Below, piece after piece: positions 62,303 to 64,000 of a DNA stretch of 64,000 nt. Positions within the stretch are counted from its first letter, which is position 1, and every line of letters starts with the position of its first letter. The stretch is from Actinomycetes bacterium (GTDB lineage Bacteria > Actinomycetota > Acidimicrobiia > Acidimicrobiales > Aldehydirespiratoraceae), in assembly GCA_024276495.1 (NCBI GenBank), contig JAJRXC010000035.1, positions 1-64,000 of the forward strand. The letters run 5' to 3'. The notes under the pieces are model-generated. The model did not search any database, was not told the DNA's origin, and saw nothing but the letters and a program-made list of their open reading frames with translations. A program made the position numbers and the translations under genes.

Positions 62303-63313
62303 CTGGCAAGAGACCTGGCAATCGATCTGGGTACGGCGAACACACTCGTCTACGCCAGGGGGGAGGGCATCGTTCTCAACGAGCCCTCGGTCATCGCGCT
62401 CAACAGCCGTAACGGCGAAGTGCTGGCCATGGGCCACGAGGCGTGGCAGATGATCGGCCGCACACCGAGCTACATCGTCGCGGTCCGGCCGCTGCGCAAG
62501 GGTGCGATCACCGACTTCGACGTCACCCAGCGCATGATCCGCCTGCTGTTGCAACGGGTCGGTGTCAGTCGGCTCAATCGTCCCCGCGTCGTGATCTGTG
62601 TTCCCTCGGCCATCACCGCGGTCGAACGACGGGCGGTGACCGAAGCGGCCAAGCGGGCCGGCGCCGCCGACGCCCGACTGATCGAACAGCCGGTCGCGGC
62701 CGCGATCGGCGCCGACCTCCCGATCAACGAGCCGATCGGCAACATGGTCATCGACATCGGCGGAGGAACGACCGAGACCGCCCTGATCTCGTTGGGTGGC
62801 GTCGTTGCCCTCGAGGCGGTCCGGGTCGGGTCGTTCGACATCGACAACTCGATCCAGGGCTACGTCCGGCGCGAGTACGGGATCGCGGTCGGTGAGCGCA
62901 CCGCGGAGGAGATCAAGATAGTGATCGGTTCGGCGGCCCCGACCGCCGACGAGGTCAACGCGGAGGTGCGCGGCCGCGAGTTGATGAGCGGCCTCCCGAA
63001 GACCGTCGTGCTCACCCCGGCGGAGATTCGCACCGCGATCGACGAGCCCGTCACCGCGATGGTCGATTCGGTGCTGTCGTGCCTGGCCCAGGCCCCGCCG
63101 GAGCTGGCCCAGGACCTCATCGTACAGGGCATCCATCTCGTCGGCGGCGGCGGGATGCTCAAGGGAATGGACATCCGTCTCAGCCGTGAGACCGAGGTCG
63201 AGGTCCGACTCGTCGACGCGCCGCTCGAGGCGGTGGCCAACGGCGCCGGCCGGGTGATCGAGCACTACGAGTCGGTGCAGGCGATGTTCATGGAGGGCGG
63301 GAGCCGCCGCTGA
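62303..63313 (+). CDS. mreB: Rod-shape-determining actin homologue MreB, non-canonical start codon
   Basis: Bacterial actin that organises wall synthesis along the cell cylinder. The product is 336 residues, matching the family. Phosphate 1 is DLAIDLGTANTLVY at the very N-terminus, RGEGIVLNEPSV follows, phosphate 2 is VIDIGGGTTETALISLGG and the adenosine motif is LVGGGGMLKGMD. An in-frame TGA (62297-62299) is followed directly by ATC CTG GCA AGA GAC, so translation must begin at CTG 62303 or ATC 62300; the first ATG (62420) would delete phosphate 1. GAGGAG (62288-62293) lies nine bases before CTG. No mreC or mreD follows. Confidence 0.9.
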   Translation: MARDLAIDLGTANTLVYARGEGIVLNEPSVIALNSRNGEVLAMGHEAWQMIGRTPSYIVAVRPLRKGAITDFDVTQRMIRLLLQRVGVSRLNRPRVVICVPSAITAVERRAVTEAAKRAGAADARLIEQPVAAAIGADLPINEPIGNMVIDIGGGTTETALISLGGVVALEAVRVGSFDIDNSIQGYVRREYGIAVGERTAEEIKIVIGSAAPTADEVNAEVRGRELMSGLPKTVVLTPAEIRTAIDEPVTAMVDSVLSCLAQAPPELAQDLIVQGIHLVGGGGMLKGMDIRLSRETEVEVRLVDAPLEAVANGAGRVIEHYESVQAMFMEGGSRR

Positions 63314-63326
63314 AGCGGGCGGCTCG

Positions 63327-63938
63327 TCAATCGGGTTCGACGACCGGGCCGAGGAGCTCCTCGACGGCGTCGCGAACCTGACGGTCGCGGTCGGTGCGGG
63401 CCCGCTCCCACGCGGCATCGACCTCGGGTCCTTCGAACGAGACGAGCGCGATGACGGCGCGACGACGGACCGCCGGCTTGTCACGGGTCGCCGTCAGGAT
63501 CGCGGCGAGTCCCCGTTCGTCGCCGATCGCCCCCAGCGCGGCCACTGCGGACTCGCGAACCAGCGGATCGGTGTGGGTCTCGGCCACGAGGCCGAGCCGG
63601 TCGATCACGGCCGGGTCGGCCTCGGGGCGTTCGCCGAGGGCCCATGCCGTGGCCTCGACCACCATCGGGTCGTCGTCGTCGAGGAGCGCCTCGATCGGCG
63701 GTGTCGGCCGCGGGGCCGCCAGCTCGAGGGCCGCGATGCGCACCGTCGGTGCCGGATCGTGCAGTGCGGTGCCCAGCTGTTCGTCGGTCAGGGCGTCGAG
63801 GCGGGCCAAGGACCGCAGGGCGGCGATTCGAACGGTCGGGTGCGGGTCGTAGAGGGCGTGCCGGGCCGTGCTCGTGTCGCCCCGGTGGCCGGCTCGCGCC
63901 GCCGCCCGGCGGCGCACGGAGTTGTCATCGGCGACCAC
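63327..63938 (-). CDS. HEAT/Armadillo-repeat protein
   Basis: A 203-residue helical-repeat protein. Units of about 30 residues recur: DPHPTVRIAALRSLARLDAL, DPAPTVRIAALELAA, DDDPMVVEATAWALGERPE, TDPLVRESAVAALGAIGD, KPAVRRRAVIALVSFEG. These match PBS-lyase/HEAT_2-type repeats that mediate protein contacts. No membrane or signal sequence. It is convergent with mreB, with 13 bases between stops. Partner unknown. Confidence 0.8.
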   Translation of the reverse strand: MVADDNSVRRRAAARAGHRGDTSTARHALYDPHPTVRIAALRSLARLDALTDEQLGTALHDPAPTVRIAALELAAPRPTPPIEALLDDDDPMVVEATAWALGERPEADPAVIDRLGLVAETHTDPLVRESAVAALGAIGDERGLAAILTATRDKPAVRRRAVIALVSFEGPEVDAAWERARTDRDRQVRDAVEELLGPVVEPD

Positions 63939-63950
63939 CCGCTGACCCTA
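63939..63950 (-). promoter_or_regulatory. Start-proximal -10 element of the HEAT-repeat gene
   Basis: TAGGGT (63950 to 63945, minus strand) lies 6 bases before the GTG. Confidence 0.45.
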
Positions 63951-64000
63951 GCGACTCACCGGGCCACCGGACCCAGGACTCCGTGGGTCGTATACCTCAA

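Overview
The window is one GC-rich chromosomal segment (roughly two thirds G+C or more), gene-dense and without rRNA, tRNA, CRISPR, prophage or insertion sequences. Two WhiB-type iron-sulfur regulators, a SigE-like ECF sigma factor next to tatA, a GT87 polyprenol-phosphate mannosyltransferase, short tat-linked operons and abundant start-proximal promoters point to Actinomycetota. The overall gene set looks most like the class Acidimicrobiia; that last step is inference, since no marker rRNA is present.

Layout. 1-3.8 kb: end of a phosphate operon (pstA partial, pstB, a PhoU-histidine kinase fusion, a PhoB/RegX3-type regulator) closed by a 20-bp perfect hairpin. 3.9-6.1 kb: a PcrA/UvrD helicase broken by an in-frame TGA. 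6.1-11.5 kb: sucCD, then an active-looking and a degenerate N-acetylmuramoyl-L-alanine amidase. 11.6-16.1 kb: purH, plsC, metF, icd. 16.2-19.8 kb: a heterodimeric ABC exporter. 19.7-23 kb (minus strand): a polyprenol-phosphate sugar module (GT2+GT87) and a PAS-PAS-GGDEF protein. 23.1-25.9 kb: mdh, an Fpg/Nei glycosylase, an SCP2-like protein and an RDD protein. 25.9-29.4 kb: an exported redox cluster (diheme oxidoreductase, beta-helix lipoprotein, cupredoxin). 29.4-32.6 kb: thioesterase-like protein, DUF368/PopT, alpha/beta hydrolase. 33-36.5 kb: sdhCAB. 36.6-45 kb: GH2-like protein, MoxR-type ATPase and VWA protein, with a minus-strand tetR-maoC-GH1-like block lying between the ATPase and its VWA partner. 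45-50 kb: a 1700-residue six-GAF-PAS-GGDEF-EAL protein. 50.2-52.5 kb: whiB, tatA, ECF sigma, anti-sigma, whiB. 53-58 kb: ROK kinase, ppk1, Nudix, MFS, translationally coupled. 58-64 kb: zincin, membrane-anchored SDR, degenerate HtrA, moaE, a small membrane protein, mreB and a HEAT-repeat protein.

Functional threads. The TCA cycle is well covered (sucCD, icd, mdh, sdhCAB). Phosphate and polyphosphate handling appears at both ends (pst/PhoU-kinase; ROK-ppk1-Nudix). Cyclic-di-GMP is served by two proteins, both with an RxxD inhibition site.

Four things stand out. (1) PhoU is fused directly to a histidine kinase in place of its usual membrane/PAS sensor. (2) A hexamer of the form TANNNT lies 5-9 bases before the start codon of about 19 genes on both strands, which implies leaderless transcription is the default. 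(3) There is a run of enzyme-fold proteins that have lost catalytic residues (amidase, HtrA, GH1, GH2, SDR). (4) Two genes are cut by single in-frame stop codons explainable by C-to-T changes, and mreB has no canonical start codon.
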